A stretch of 64,000 bases of DNA, taken from Artemisia argyi (Eukaryota; Streptophyta; Magnoliopsida; Asterales; Asteraceae). Below the pieces are notes generated by a model. The model made no database searches and was not told the DNA's origin. It saw only the letters and a program-made list of their open reading frames with translations. Below, piece by piece: positions 11,275 to 21,237 of the stretch (within the stretch, counting starts at the first letter, position 1; the number at the start of each line of letters is the position of its first letter). The stretch is from NCBI GenBank assembly GCA_030686995.1, contig CM060691.1:65337853-65401852 (forward strand), in the 5' to 3' direction. The position numbers and the translations under genes were made by a program.

Positions 11275-11480
11275 CCTACTGTTCCCAGCATGGAAAATTG
11301 AGACTTTGCCGTTTTCTTCACTTTTATGCTCCAAAAACGTCCAAAATGGCCTCTTTTCCGGAATTCACTCTCCAAGTACCTAAAATCACAAAAGGAACGA
11401 TTTAGGGCAATATTTGATCAAATAAATTCGGATTCGGGCTTAAATGACCCCCTAAAAACGGATCATTTTTCGCCTCATCA

Positions 11481-12013
11481 GTGAACTTGGTGATTTCGTT
11501 CTTAAGACTCGTGGTCTTGGAAGGTGGGAAAAATTCGTTCACAAATTTTTTGACAAGATCTTCCCATGTCTCAATAGATCGTGGAGGTTGTTTTTCAAGC
11601 CAAATCCGGGCTTGTCCCTCCAGGGAGAATGGGAAGAGAAGAAGTTTGATTGCTTCACACGGGGCATTTTTGTATTTGATGGTCGAAGTGATTTTATTGA
11701 ACCATCGAATGTGAGCATGAGGATCGTCCCTCTCAAAACCGTAGAATTGACTTGAGGTTACAAGATTGAGTAACCCGGTTTTGAGCTCAAAATTATCAGC
11801 CACGATGGCTGGAACAACAATGGCATCTCCGTAACCCTCGATGGGTGCTTGGAGAAGTTCACACATGGGGCGGTCTTCCGCCATGGTGACAGTGGGTGTG
11901 ACAACAGTATGGATCTCAGATCCGACTGTTGGTGCAGAACGTCTACGAGGCCTTCGAGGTTTCCGGACAAGCTCACGTAATGGGCTAGTGGACCTTGAAG
12001 AACGAGTGCGCAT
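11481..12013 (-). pseudogene. gag: Element 1 gag, 5' part
   Basis: Starts at ATG 12013. It opens with a basic leader rich in Arg ('RKPRRPRRRS'), then the Athila-type Gag domain: 'FELKTGLLNLVTSSQFYGFE', 'DDPHAHIRWFNKI', 'LLLFPFSLEGQARIWLEKQP' and 'WEDLVKKFVNEFFPPSKT'. It stops abruptly at 11481, where Element A begins. The reading frame resumes at 4039 after removal of Element A and one GTGAA copy. The open frame running on to 11402 is Element A LTR and is not gag. The Arg-rich start could be nuclear-targeting or RNA-binding (inference). Confidence 0.92.
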
Positions 12014-12273
12014 GCACTAGGGATAAAAACTTTTTGGACAATATTTTTGTTATCGTCCCGTAATCTAGAATCGTTTTTCCTTAAGAATCACCTCAAAAGA
12101 AAACCGAATCAGAAAACGTTACAATATGTTTTGTTGTTTTTTTAATTTTTTTGGTGTTTTAACACTTTAGGAAAAGTGTTAATGACTTTTTTATGTGTTT
12201 TGATTTTGAAAGTATACACAAGTGGTGGTATTTGTACAGTGAGTGAGGTGAGATAACACTAATCTCAAGAGAC
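12014..12273 (-). other. Element 1 leader between 5' LTR and gag
   Basis: 260 bases without an ORF. The LTR ends at 12274 (minus-strand ...CATCAATCA). The position that holds TGGCGCCG in Elements C and E instead reads GTCTCTTGAGATTAG, so no primer-binding site is recognisable. Nothing else is visible apart from T-rich stretches. Confidence 0.6.
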
Positions 12274-15200
12274 TGATTGATGCTAAACCACCAACTTATA
12301 TTGACTACAGAATAGTCAATAAGGTCAAATAGCCTAGGTCAATGCTCCAGGTAATATAAGGTATCACCAGGTCGTTAAATCCCGTTGAGGTGTGAATTGT
12401 AACTTTAGCGTATTTGTGATCGGGCGATTATTCACAGGAAAGGGTTGTGATAAGAATTATTTGGAGATTATTAACAGAAATAGCTTAGGAAAGCTATGTG
12501 ATTGATTACGGGAATTGAGATTACAAAGATTTGAGCTAAAACCTAAAAACGTACACAGGCGAACAAAACGAAAAGTACAACTGATGGACGGGAAAGGTTA
12601 CAAGTGTAAAATTATTATTTTTACAATCCTAACAATTAAAGAAAATTTTAAGAAAAATAAAAACTATTTTTACACTATTTAATTATTAATTATTAATTAT
12701 TAATTAATTACTAATTATCTAATTATTAACTAATTAAACTAATTAGAATTATTAAAAATACTAAAAAGGCTTAGAAAATTAAGAAAAATTTTACAAATCT
12801 AATTAACCATCATGGGAATCCTAAAAAACTATAAAAAGTTTATTTTATGTATTTTTAAACTAATTAACTAATTATTAATCTAATTACTTATTAATTTCTA
12901 ATTAAACTAATTATATTATAAAAAATAGAAAATGAGTAATATAAATTCTAGAAAAATTTGTAAAAGTGTTTTAACTTATATAAAAGCTAGAAAAATTTTA
13001 AAAACTAGGTTATACTTTGTAAATTATAATTATGCTATTTAATTACTTAATATTAATTAAAACTTAATTAAACTAAAATTAATTATAAAAAACACTAAAA
13101 GACAAAATAAAAATCTGGAAAAATTTCTAGAATTACTTTAACCTAAAAGAGAATTTATAAAAATATAAAAATGATATATTGCTTATAAATAAGCTAAAAA
13201 GAAAATTAAAATGATAAATCCTATTAAATAAAAGCTATCACTATATTTAAAGTTTGTTTTTGGTGTTTTTTCTTTTTCCAAACTAATTATACACTAAATA
13301 TAAACACTTTTTCTGAAAACACTTTTTACATAACCCAAAAATAAGCAGTTGAGAGCTTATTGACCCTAACAGTTGACTTTTGTTGACTGTGGAAGGATTT
13401 TAGCTCAATTTGGAGTGTGTGGGGTCCACAATGGTAGATATAGGTTTCTCTGAGTTAAATGAACTATAATAAGCTAGTTTAGCACAATTAAGAAGCTTCA
13501 ATAAGCTACAAACCTCAAATAAGCAGTTGGTTATTGAGAATCTGAGGCAGAATGGGACAAAGTTTGGGACCAAATCTAAGTGGGGTCCAGTGGTCTAGAG
13601 GTCAAACCAAAGGTCAACAGGTCAACTCTGGTAGGAGGGGGTTGTAAGGACCTAATTATGGGGTGTGGGACCCACTGGGTTAACTACAAAACACCACCAA
13701 AGGTGGTGGGTGAGCTGGGGTCTGTTGAGACAGGGCAACTAACTTGCCCTACAGGTCACTTCCAGGGGCATTTTGGTAACTCAGAAAAAATCAAAAAAAT
13801 TAACCAAACATTAAATTCAAGAGTTTAGCTGGTAGAGTTTACACACAACAAATTTTAGATCCCAAATCACAACACAAAAATCAAATTAAATCTTGCCATT
13901 TTGATGAAAATCTGAGTTTGCAAATTTTGACTTTTTCAGATATCCTTGCACTTTGACTTTAATGAACTTAGATGCTAATTTTCTGAGTTAAAACACACTA
14001 CTAAGCTTAAATAAATTTAAACTAATGAGAATCAACAATATTTTAACCAATGTTGATGCTTTATGGACTACAAAACCCACACAGTTGACTGTGTGGGATG
14101 GATTTGTGAGATTTTGACTTCCATTGACCTTTTTACTGATTTTATGATTCCATTAACCTAAATAACTCTAGTGTATCATAACTAAACCAAAAGATGACCA
14201 CCAAAATCCCCTGAGCCTTCTTGAAAGGCTTATGCCAAACACCCCTTAAAGACTATGATCTTGTGTTTTTTATGAGTTAAGGGTGATTCAAGCCAAGGAC
14301 TCACTTTACACTGCTAAAGTATGATTAAGGGGACTGGTTTGAGCACAAATATACTTCTTCTAACACCACTTATCCACAATTCATAAGAATACAAGTTTAA
14401 GGCAGTTAAGATGGAATGTGATGAAATATTATCCAACTTGTCAAACATGAACTATAACATATCTAACAAGCTAAATTAACTCAGATTAAGCAAAAACAAA
14501 CACAAATTACTCTAATGGGTGAGAACTATACAATTTACTCTACTATTATACTAATAATCAAAAGAAATGAAAGTTAAAGCTCACATTGTGCTCCAAAGCT
14601 AAACCAAATGACCAAGATCCTTACTACCAAACCTAATGCTTCCCAAGAAGCTCTAAACCAGGTCCATCCTTGATTTCTCCTGCTTCACTGCTTCTTCTTG
14701 CAATTTTTTTATTTTCTTATTATTTTTTTTATTTAAAGTTATTTAAGCTAGAAACTGAGTAACATGTTGGATGAGCTTAGATAAGCTTACAGGAACCTTA
14801 ACTGAGTTCAAATTATTACTAAACAACAATTTTTAACATTAAGAATGGATTTGAGATTTTCAACATAAATTGACATAAGCTTAAAATGGAACTTAGAACT
14901 GAGATTGTTTGATCAAATTAAGTTAAAATTACACTGAAAAGGTTGAAATTACAATTTATAGCTAAGTTTACAACTTGAGAAAATAAAAACGAAATTACAA
15001 TTTTTGCTAAAAAATAATAATACTATACACTTGCCACTGCTGCTTCCTCTTCTATAAATAATGGTTCATTAGGGTTTTTTGATGTCCATGAGTACTTCCC
15101 ACCATTATTTAGGACCATTGGATGACTTCCACTCAATTTTGACCGTTTGATTTCCTTGGCACCATTTTCTTTGTCTTGTCAGGTTGAGGTGGAGTGTGAG

Positions 15201-15945
15201 CAAGAGTGGGCAATTAAAGCCCTTTGGAGCTTAGTTTGATTGTCAATGGGGAGGTATGGCATGCTGAGGTGGAGGAGGGGGAGCAGGTTTACAAGTTGGA
15301 GGGGGGGGTTGTTTGACTTTGGTTAACTGGGAAGGGACGGGGTGAGGATATAAGTTGGGCTTGGAGTGGGCTGAATGTTGTGTTGGGTTTGGAATTGGTT
15401 TTGGTTTTGGTTTGTAAAAATTATTAAGGGGTGTCCGTTTGGTATTATTACAAACACAAGGACCAAGTTTGAATTTTTACCAAAGCCAAGGGACCAGAAA
15501 TGCCAACTTCCTAAAGTACCATCAAGGACCATTGTTGCAAAGTTATTATTCCCAAAAACCATTTTTTTGCAATTTTTTATTTTCAAAATTCCCAGGGACT
15601 GTTTTTGCAAAATTCCAAACTCCAGGGACCAATCATGTAAATTTTCCAAATTTATCACCCAAAGTCCGTTTTTTGATAACTTTTGATTTTTAGGGACTTG
15701 GGTTGACTTTTATTTCAAAATAAATGCGTAGGGACTATTTTTGATGAATTTTGAAACTTGGGGGACTAAAACTGCCAATATTGCAAACTTTGATCATTTT
15801 TCATTTGTTTTTGCTCGTTTTGCATTTAAAACACATAAAACATAATCCCTGGGATAATTTAAGTATTTTGATTACTTTTCGATTGTTGTTGTATGTTTTG
15901 GCAGTTTAAACACGATAAAAATGATGAGTGTTTGCGCACTCATCA
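12274..15945 (-). repeat. Element 1 5' LTR (about 3.7 kb)
   Basis: Minus-strand start TGATGAGTGCGCAAACACTC and end ...GCATCAATCA. Both ends and the internal layout match the LTRs of Elements C and E: the terminal 8-bp inverted repeat, a zone of AGGGAC(C/T) boxes (GTCCCT on the sense strand, about 15440-15780), AT-rich middle DNA, and a conserved 'CACACCTC...GACC' block near the 3' end (about 12340-12420). ORFs at 13580-13828 and 15323-15693 are chance openings in this LTR. Confidence 0.85.
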
Positions 15946-16455
15946 GTTCCACACTTTTAATGAATGAAAATCGAAAAATATATATATAGATATACAAGTC
16001 TGACAGCATCAGGTTTTGGCCTCTGACGTCGTCAAGTCGCCGTGTCTTAGGGTCTCGTATCGCCCAAGAAATCTCTGACGCCGTCCCCGTTATAAATGTT
16101 CTGGGCCATCTCGTGTTGACTTAAAGGGAGAAGACCTTGCTCCAAATACACCTGACACCGTCAGGTGTTAACTTGACAAATTCTTCCAGGGCGTCTAGTG
16201 TAAAAATCCATGGCTTCTCGTTAAAAGGTGACGGCTTCAGCTCCAAAGCGTGACTCCGTCAGGCGTTAAATCCTGACTTTCTTGACTTTTCATGTTTTCT
16301 TCATTCTTGAGCATAAAAACATTCGAAAAGCTCCAAAATGTTTAACTTTTCAGAATTCATGTACCAAGTACCTAAAATGACAAAAGAAACGATTTGAGGT
16401 AATATTTGATCATAAAAACACGATTTAGGGCTTAAATGTCCCCCTAAAAATGTAT
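15946..16455 (-). repeat. Old LTR fragment of the A/B family
   Basis: Diverged copy of the U3 half of the A/B LTR. It contains a weak TATA stretch near 15980, several altered TGACGCCGTCA units (CTGACGTCGTCA, CTGACGCCGTCC, CTGACACCGTCA, GTGACTCCGTCA), and the terminal 'cttaaatgtccccctaaaaa' block. It starts exactly where Element 1 ends, so Element 1 inserted into it. It is clearly more diverged than A or B and represents an earlier wave of the same family. Confidence 0.8.
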
Positions 16456-17715
16456 CAAATAAATCCTTATCATACACATACAGTGCATGTCGGAGATATT
16501 AGTTTAAATCATCTTACGAACCATATAAATTTATCAATGATGGCTTTGACCCCTATTTGATAATGATATTTCTACACATGTAACATACACTAAAGCGTAT
16601 TAAGGGACCAAAGTGGCTTCTGTTTGAGATCTTGTTAAGGTCTAATGGCGTGACATATCACACCATATTATTTTGAACTATTACAAAAATGCTAATAAAA
16701 AATGGTACATTGGTAGACAAAATTCTATATGTAATCTGCACTGCAAGGGGAAAAAACAACCAGGTTTAACGAATATAGAATGTAGTATGTATTCTTGTCT
16801 CCATGTTTTAACTTAGATAACAAGCAATCAGGTAAGAGACAAAAATGGAAATCAAATATATGCATAACCTGTTTTTATCCTTCTTAAAATTGTTACCCTT
16901 AAATATATCATTCATGTCGCCCTGTTTTAACGCCGATAACAAGTAACCGGTTCTTTATCCTACTTTAACATCTCTTTATCTTTATTTATTGATATATGCT
17001 CTGAACTCTATATGGTATATAACACAAACTATTATTTTCTTCTTGTAACCATAGAGCTCGCGAAAGAGGGTGTTGTTTGAGCTAGAGCACAAATAAATGT
17101 TCAAGATGGAGCAACAAGACCTTTTCGAGATGGAGCAATTAGACGATTGATGGTTCTTTTATTTTTAATTTGTATTTTGATTATGGATTATTTCTTGGTT
17201 AGATTTGTTCTTGTTCTTGTTCTTGTGTTTGGGCAAACGGTGTGCATATAACGCCTTCCACCAAGCACTCTTAGAGTATAATTCTGAGTACCTAGATAGT
17301 TAGTAATTACGTTTGAAAGTTAGACAATGTAATTATATTTTTATATTTTGACGTTCTATGTTTGAACGTTAACAAAACACTTATCACAATATCGCATATC
17401 TATAATTGTTTGCTGTTAGGAATTTTTGTTGCTATGCACGGGTACTCGCCTAGTAAAACTAAAAGAATGCTATAAATTTCAACTAAGATTATCGTTTAAA
17501 CTAAAAGATTAATCTCAAATTTTTTTTATAAAAGAAACAAATACAAATATGGAAATAGATAGTTGAAGAAGACGAGTTTGATAACCAAATTACCTTTACA
17601 AAACAATTTTAATGGAGTATAATGACAATATTCAACTTTCATTACGCATAATGAGCTATACGAGAGTACATGAAGTATCTTTAGCTTTTACCTGTCAACT
17701 TAACCTAGCTCGTTA
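16456..17715. other. Gene-poor intergenic DNA
   Basis: No ORF with a recognisable product. A short direct duplication is visible: 'tgttttaac...gataacaag..a.c' at about 16804-16832 and again at 16921-16949. A sequence 'gcacgggtactcgcctagta' at about 17435-17455 resembles the 3' ends of plant Helitrons but lacks a clear left hairpin arm. Confidence 0.5.
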
Positions 17716-17982
17716 CTCCCTCCGTCCCAAAAAAAAAGTCCACCTTACTAGTTATATTTATCCCAAAGTAAGTGCCAGTTTTATATATCGATAGTAATTA
17801 TGAATGTTTTTCCTACTTTACTATTCTAAATTCTAATCAAAACTTACATTAATTACGCATTTTTAATTTATATTTTAACTATAAAGGTAAAAATGACTTT
17901 TTATTAATCAAACTAGCATTAATTACACATATGATAATTTGCTAATTTTTTATTTGTAGACATTCTTTTAGGACGGATGGAG
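17716..17982. mobile_element. Stowaway-type MITE
   Basis: About 267 bp, flanked by the dinucleotide TA on both sides (17714-17715 and 17983-17984). The left end is CTCCCTCCGTCCCA and the right end is the imperfect complement AGGACGGATGGAG. CTCCCTCCGTCCC ends with TA duplication are the hallmark of Stowaway (Tc1/mariner-derived) MITEs in plants. The interior is AT-rich without coding capacity. Confidence 0.9.
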
Positions 17983-17984
17983 TA

Positions 17985-18393
17985 CTTCGATAGTCGTTAC
18001 ATACTTCGTGTGCAAAGTTTGTTGCTACGACAAAGAAGAAGCCAATGTATGGAAGAAGATATATATAAATTAAAGTTAGTTGATTTTAACCAAGAAAAAA
18101 AACTTATATTTCATGTTGATTAAATTTGTCTTGGAGTTGTAGGTTTTGACGTAGCAACAAATAGTTCATGTGATTTAATTTGTCTTGCCTATTTGGCCAG
18201 CTGTTCTTTCTCGATACAACACTCCGTATTATGATAGCGCTTAATATGGTCGACATTGGTCGTTACTATTGTTGTGGATTTTAGTTAATATCATTTTCAG
18301 AGTCTTTATATGACTATGTGCATTGTTCTCATAAGATACATAAAATGTTCAAGCTTTATTAGAGTACCTAACATGATCTTCGGGTAAGAATAC
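17985..18393. other. Intergenic DNA
   Basis: AT-rich, with no ORF, repeat or RNA gene recognised. Confidence 0.4.
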
Positions 18394-18401
18394 GTTAGAT
18401 A

Positions 18402-18936
18402 CAGGGGTGTTTACAGATCGAGCAATATCCATAGTAACCGAAAACCGAACCGAACAAAAAAAAAAGAACAAAATTCGTAACCGAATCGAATTAGTCAAAA
18501 CCGAACCGAACTAAACTAAATATTCGATCATCGGTTTAGATATCGTTTTGGCAACGAAAATTGAACTGAAAAGCGAATTCATATAAATATATATTTTTTT
18601 AATATATATTTTTTTCTATTTATATGAAAAAAATCATTAAAACTCTTTCTTCGTATAAATATAATATTATTTAAGTTTGAAAAAAAATTATGCTTAAAAT
18701 ATATATAATTAAATAATTATGTAATTCGGGTTATTTGGCTCGATTTTTGGTTATAGGGTTCGGTTTTGGGTTATTCGGTTCGGTTCATTCAAATTGAATT
18801 CGGTTCGATTGAATCAAATTTGAATTCGGTTCGGTTCGGTTTTTGATTTGACTCAGAAATTTTTTTGACCGAAATAATGGAACCGAATAAACCAAATAGC
18901 CAAATAGCCCGATAACCGAATCGATGAACACCCCTA
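18402..18936. mobile_element. hAT-like MITE rich in (A)CCGAAC / GTTCGG
   Basis: 535 bp with inverted ends CAGGGGTGTT and AACACCCCTA. It is flanked by imperfect 8-bp duplications GTTAGATA (18394-18401) and GTCAAATA (18937-18944). The subterminal zones are made of repeated ACCGAAC on the left and GTTCGGTT on the right, around an AT-rich core. The 8-bp duplications and CAGGG-type ends point to the hAT superfamily. There is no transposase. Confidence 0.75.
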
Positions 18937-19040
18937 GTCAAATACTTGACATGTGTTGCATCTTAGGGTGGATCTTGTTATATGTGAGTTCTACACCCGA
19001 GTTCAGCAGGCCATATGTAATATTTGAAAATGAATTTCAA

Positions 19041-19043
<3 letters not shown>

Positions 19044-19101
<58 letters not shown>

Positions 19102-19102
19102 T
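19044..19102. repeat. (ATT)n microsatellite
   Basis: About 19 uninterrupted ATT units, flanked on both sides by TTGAAAATGA. It creates the poly-Tyr and poly-Asn ORFs in this region, which are not genes. Confidence 0.95.
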
Positions 19103-19167
19103 GAAAATGAAACCAAAACCTTCCATCTTCTACAGTACACAAACCTTAATCTAATCAAGGTAATGCA

Positions 19168-19343
19168 ATGGTGGCCAAGACAAACCAATGGTCAATGCAT
19201 GATTTGGATGTTTATGAAGCTTACGGTATGATACGGTTTTCCCCATCAATATTTCAATATTTTATTTTCAATGTCATTTGATTATTTACAAGTTATTATT
19301 GACTTTAGGAAGGAAAACCCTAATTTTGATAATTTTAATAAAA

Positions 19344-19419
<76 letters not shown>

Positions 19420-21237
19420 TTTTTTGTTATTGATTTCGTAGCAAATAAAGAGGAAAACACAAATGCTTTGTTTTTGTTGAAGATTAATTATGTTGGGATG
19501 TTTACTGAATCACCTGGTAGGAGTTATGAAAATGGTGACTTTGCTTTTTTTGACTGCATTGATATTGATGAGTTCTCAATACATGAGCTTAATGATATGG
19601 TTAAGAAATTAGGATTCAGTGGTAAAACCATGATGTACTACAGTTTCCTTAGGCCTGATATGAACTTAGACAATGGATTGTATGCTTTAGGAAATGATGA
19701 TGATGTTAGAAAAATGGCTGAGTACATTAGGCTTGGATATAAGATGATTGAGGCCTTCATAGAACATGAAAAGACTACTGTATACACTTATATAGAGGCT
19801 GCTTATAACACACCATCTAATAGGTGTTTCATTGTGGAACTGCCAGATCGTGAGAAACCTAAAAATGCATAATCTAGTAACAAGAAACCTAGCAAATCAG
19901 TTTCTGGCTCTTGTGCAAAGAAATTAATGTTAGAATGGAAAGATAAAAATGCAAATGTGACTGGTGAAGGTAGTTCTAGGAATGAAGAATGTGAAAGCAG
20001 TCAGCCTAAGACTACAACCCAAACTGAGTTTTCCTAGGATTTCTACTCTGTGTCTAATCCTTTCATGGGAGAAGATAACTTTGATCATTTTTTTTTGGTT
20101 TAGATGATGAACCAGTAAATGTAACAAAGAATGCTACAACTGAATGTCTTGGTAAAGGTAAAAGGGTGGCAATAGAGGATGATGAAGAAGTAGATGTAAC
20201 AGAGAATGAAAACAGGGATGGTGAAGTCAGTGACAATGATGCGTTACTAGATAAGGAAAATGAGTATGTTGATGTACAAGTTGACATGGAAGATTTTGAC
20301 AGAACATAATGCTAAGACAATGGGAAATGAGGATAGACTGGAATTTAATGCAGATGAGGAATTTAATACTAAGATTGGAATTGATGGTAAATAATGATGA
20401 GTTTGAAAGTGCTTCTGATGAAGATCCATTAGACAGGATTAGGACAAGAAAACTTTAAAAGCTTAGGAAACAGAATCAGTTTGTAGATGGTAGAGTTCAA
20501 AAGCTTAATTTTCATGTTGTGCAAGAATTTACTAGTTCTACTGAGGTAAAAGATTTGATTCATAAACACTCCATTGAAACTAGGAGATAGCTCATCTAAA
20601 GAAGAATGACAAAGTTAGAGTAAGGGATGAATGCAAAGGGATAATTCCTGTGTTTCCAAATAGTTAAGAAGAAGTTGGGCCAAGTGATGTTGGGCCTAGT
20701 CAAGCACATCAGTCAAATCCAGCAGGTGAGTCAAGTCAAAAGGTGAAATGGACAAAAAGGAAAATTGGATCAAGTAGGGGTTATGAGAGTCCATTAAAGC
20801 AGGCAAAGTCAAAAAAGGTGGGTGGGAAACCTAAATTGAGAAAACTAGCAGACAATCAATGCCCTTGGGTTTTACATGTATCCAAATTACAAGATGATAC
20901 ATGGAAGGTGAAAACATTTGATTATACACGTAAATTTATACAATCTAGGAAGATAAAGTATTGCACTACTGACTTTCTTTTAGAAGATATTATGGATAAA
21001 ATTGAGACAAACCCAAAAGTACCAGTGAGGGCTATTTAAGAACATTTACAAAAGAAATTTGGGTTGGAGGTGTCTAGGATGATGGCATTTAGGGCAAAAG
21101 CTAAAGCAGTTGAACAAATTAAAGGTGATTTCACTCTTCAATATAAACAGTTGAGGGATTATGTTATGGAGTTCCAACATACCAATCATAACACAGCTGT
21201 TAGAATTGGATTTTAAAGTGAAGCGGACCATATATGC
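19168..21237 (+). pseudogene. Mutator-like transposase, N-terminal part (PB1-like and Mu DNA-binding domains)
   Basis: Exon 1 is probably 19168-19225 (ATG, donor G|GTATGA) and exon 2 starts at 19442 after TTTCGTAG; the phases agree. Exon 2 opens with a domain of about 95 residues, 'FLLKINYVGMF...GDFAFFDCIDIDEFS...YALGNDDDVRKMAEYI', the PB1-like N-terminal domain of plant MULE transposases. An acidic stretch with stops (first TAA 19870-19872) follows. Then at 20743-21039 comes the Mu-type DNA-binding segment 'NQCPWVLHVSKLQDDTWKVK', followed by helical 'KFGLEVSRMMAFRAKAKAVE'. More stops lie at 21037-21039 and 21214-21216. The frame is cut by Element B at 21238. The protein would bind element ends and excise them; this copy is dead. 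Confidence 0.85.
19346..19415. repeat. (AT)35 microsatellite inside the Mutator intron
   Basis: Seventy bases of alternating A and T within the inferred first intron (19226-19441), 26 bases before the acceptor. Confidence 0.95.

Larger units (their letters stand above)
4040..11480 (-). mobile_element. Element A: non-autonomous gag-protease LTR retrotransposon
   Basis: The boundaries are TGATG...CATCA, with a perfect 5-bp duplication GTGAA outside. The LTRs are 4040-5182 (3' LTR, shortened) and 10033-11480 (5' LTR). In the minus-strand sense the order is 5' LTR, a PBS of the TGGCGCCG type, gag, a protease-like domain, about 2.4 kb without coding sequence, and the 3' LTR. No RT, RNase H or integrase motif is present in any frame, so movement must have depended on another element. 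It is in the same family as Element B and the LTR fragment at 15946-16455. It sits inside gag of Element 1 in the same orientation. Confidence 0.95.
10033..11480 (-). repeat. Element A 5' LTR
   Basis: 1448 bp with TGATG/CATCA ends, full length for the family. In the transcribed sense it has about 200 bp of U3, the TGACGCCGTCA array, a TATA box, a short hairpin about 90 bp further on, and then the PBS. TSD GTGAA follows at 11481-11485. Confidence 0.94.
1..15945 (-). mobile_element. Element 1: Athila-like Ty3/gypsy retrotransposon, 3'-truncated by the window edge
   Basis: The element reads right to left. It has a 5' LTR (12274-15945), gag (12013 downward, interrupted), a Q/N-rich tail, protease, then RT and RNase H to base 1. 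Integrase and the 3' LTR must lie beyond the left edge. The gag-pol frame is continuous apart from in-frame stops at 3554-3556, 3122-3124, 1865-1867 and 92-94, and apart from the 7.4-kb Element A inserted in gag. The order and the 'FMDD' RT box fit the Athila branch of plant Ty3/gypsy elements. Its target-site duplication cannot be checked because only one end is present. The right outer end (base 15945) abuts an older LTR fragment. Confidence 0.9.

Noticed and set aside
13580..15693. ORFs of 82-111 codons in the Element 1 LTR
   Set aside because: Within LTR, low-complexity, not conserved in the LTRs of C or E.
18924..19188. Poly-Tyr and poly-Asn ORFs
   Set aside because: Created by the (ATT)n microsatellite.
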